From positions 1,612,001 through 1,676,000 of the forward strand of contig CM121343.1 of assembly GCA_051530055.1 (NCBI GenBank): a DNA stretch of 64,000 nt, written 5' to 3'. This DNA is from Neoechinorhynchus agilis. Taxonomy: Eukaryota; Acanthocephala. Both the position numbers and the translations under genes were made by a program. Shown one piece after another: positions 63,101 to 64,000 of the stretch. The notes beneath the pieces were generated by a model. That model was not told the DNA's origin, did not search any database, and saw nothing but the letters and a program-made list of their open reading frames with translations. The stretch's first letter is position 1, and the number at the start of each line of letters is the position of its first letter.

Positions 63101-64000
63101 TTATACATTACGATGGCTGGATTCACCGTCTAGATGTTCAGACCTCTTTCGAGATTTCTTCGAAGAAAACCCGAATCCTGAATTACTTCCTTGCGCCACG
63201 GCAGCATTGTCATCATCATCGTCTTCGGTTTGTAAGAGTCCGATTTTAAGCGCGCCACGATCCAACCGTTCCCTTGCACTTTTAAAAACGCTCTCAATTA
63301 CAACTGAGTCTTCAAAAATAGGCGAGCCTTCAATGTTATATTCTTGGGCATTTCGACAGAGGAGCTCCACATCTTCCTGTAAATGGTCAATTGATTTGTA
63401 ATACCTCGATCGTATTCTTTGCTTTATTTTATTGAAATCGATAGGATTCTTAATAATATTGTAGTAGTCCTTCAGCTCTCGCTTCGTTGGCAATTTCATA
63501 AAAGCCGTACTGAGAATACGCGAATCAGTGTCCCTATATTGAAGGACGATATTAAGAAGAGCATTCAATTTGAATTCCAACTCATTGGTAGCCTTGTCAT
63601 CAGACTCGTCACTGCGCCTCGGCCTTTGTCCAGCCCGTCCACCTCTGGATCCTCCAATGCGACCACCGTTCCCACCAATCGCAATTATACTCGCACCTCG
63701 TCCACGTTTCGATCGTACGGACGAATTCGATTGAATACGTGGATTTACATATTTATCAACATCGGACTCTTCGTTGTTCACAACTCCGAACGCATCATCG
63801 GGACTTTCGGTGTATGAAATAATGCCAGCTCTTCTCTTTCGGGACCGTCTAGTATTTTTGCGCTGAACTTCCAGTGCCTCGAAATCAACATCTTCGGTTG
63901 CGTTCATCCACGGTCTCTCCATCAAATCATCAGTATAATCGATGCTTTTCTTATTTCTGCGCTCGCTGACAGTCTCATTTACTAAGTTACCCGCATTATC
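63101..64000 (-). CDS. Brahma/BRG1-type SWI/SNF ATPase, C-terminal bromodomain end (5' part outside window)
   Basis: The open frame enters from the right edge and ends at TAA 63101-63103, giving 299 aa. It begins in the post-helicase region (ERRNKKSIDYTDDLMERPWM matches RRHKEVDYSDSLTEKQWL of SMARCA4). An RK/G-rich linker follows (KRGRGAS, GGRIGGSRGGRAGQRPRR), then a bromodomain (about residues 138-245): LQYRDTDSRILSTAFMKLP, KRELKDYYNIIKNPIDFNKI, ELLCRNAQEYNIEGSPIFED. The acetyl-lysine-binding Asn is kept in the EYN position. The acidic DDDDDN patch and short basic tail end the protein. The bromodomain reads acetylated histones for the remodelling ATPase in the nucleus. The BAF60-like gene at 79-957 encodes a subunit of the same complex type. 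No introns are visible in this part. Confidence 0.92.
   Translation of the reverse strand, partial: DNAGNLVNETVSERRNKKSIDYTDDLMERPWMNATEDVDFEALEVQRKNTRRSRKRRAGIISYTESPDDAFGVVNNEESDVDKYVNPRIQSNSSVRSKRGRGASIIAIGGNGGRIGGSRGGRAGQRPRRSDESDDKATNELEFKLNALLNIVLQYRDTDSRILSTAFMKLPTKRELKDYYNIIKNPIDFNKIKQRIRSRYYKSIDHLQEDVELLCRNAQEYNIEGSPIFEDSVVIESVFKSARERLDRGALKIGLLQTEDDDDDNAAVAQGSNSGFGFSSKKSRKRSEHLDGESSHRNV

Noticed and set aside
1-64000. CRISPR arrays, operons, tRNA or rRNA genes
   Set aside because: No regularly spaced repeats, no bacterial gene arrangement and no convincing tRNA or rRNA sequence were seen. A covariance-model scan would be needed to exclude tRNAs fully.

Overview
The window looks like nuclear DNA of an invertebrate animal with a compact, AT-leaning genome. 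Host genes carry very short GT-AG introns (47 to 52 nt in the RNF41-like gene, 48 nt in the TFIIE gene), the recognisable proteins are metazoan (NRDP1/RNF41, BAF60, Brahma-type ATPase, TFIIE alpha, mRNA capping enzyme), and the space between them is packed with non-LTR retrotransposons and Penelope-like elements (PLEs). I cannot assign a phylum from the sequence alone.

Host genes. At 79-957 lies the C-terminal half of a BAF60/SMARCD SWI/SNF subunit. At 2848-4182 is a complete four-exon NRDP1/RNF41 E3 ligase. At 42192-44057 is a complete TFIIE alpha-like gene. At 63101-64000 (minus strand) is the C-terminal bromodomain end of a Brahma/BRG1 ATPase, running off the window. Less certain host loci are a tandem pair of small membrane-protein ORFs (8.2-9.8 kb), a short unknown gene family with three copies (10.4, 22.7 and 44.6 kb), a broken leucine-rich-repeat gene (40.2-40.8 kb) and a 128-aa orphan ORF (60.3 kb).

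Transposon-rich middle. From 12 to 39 kb and 45 to 60 kb the sequence is a mosaic: a LINE with gag-like ORF1 but no endonuclease (13.0-16.1 kb), two related jockey-like LINEs in the same orientation (24.8-27.5 and 27.6-31.76 kb, the second almost full length), several copies of a LINE family whose C-terminus has a Cys/His knuckle and an RPDG...WDATC block, at least three PLE lineages with GIY-YIG endonuclease, and one Ty3/gypsy-like pol fossil (55.9-57.6 kb).

Large duplications. A block of about 4 kb (17.3-21.3 kb) recurs at 48.6-52.5 kb. It carries a 3' piece of the TFIIE gene (intron still present), a dead LINE and a decayed capping-enzyme gene. A 1-kb PLE piece (16.39-17.38 kb) recurs at 32.67-33.67 kb, and a 0.66-kb PLE piece (12.04-12.71 kb) recurs at 47.26-47.93 kb.

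Most interesting signals. (1) Repeated short motifs with a hammerhead-ribozyme-like core (CUGANGA, hairpin, GAAA) lie at PLE ends. (2) At least six long palindromes (1.9, 34.0, 38.8, 62.0, 62.4 and 62.75 kb) are built from two such PLE ends placed head to head. (3) The two capping-enzyme copies differ in catalytic residues. (4) A nearly intact LINE carries Gly where the first catalytic Asp of reverse transcriptase should be.
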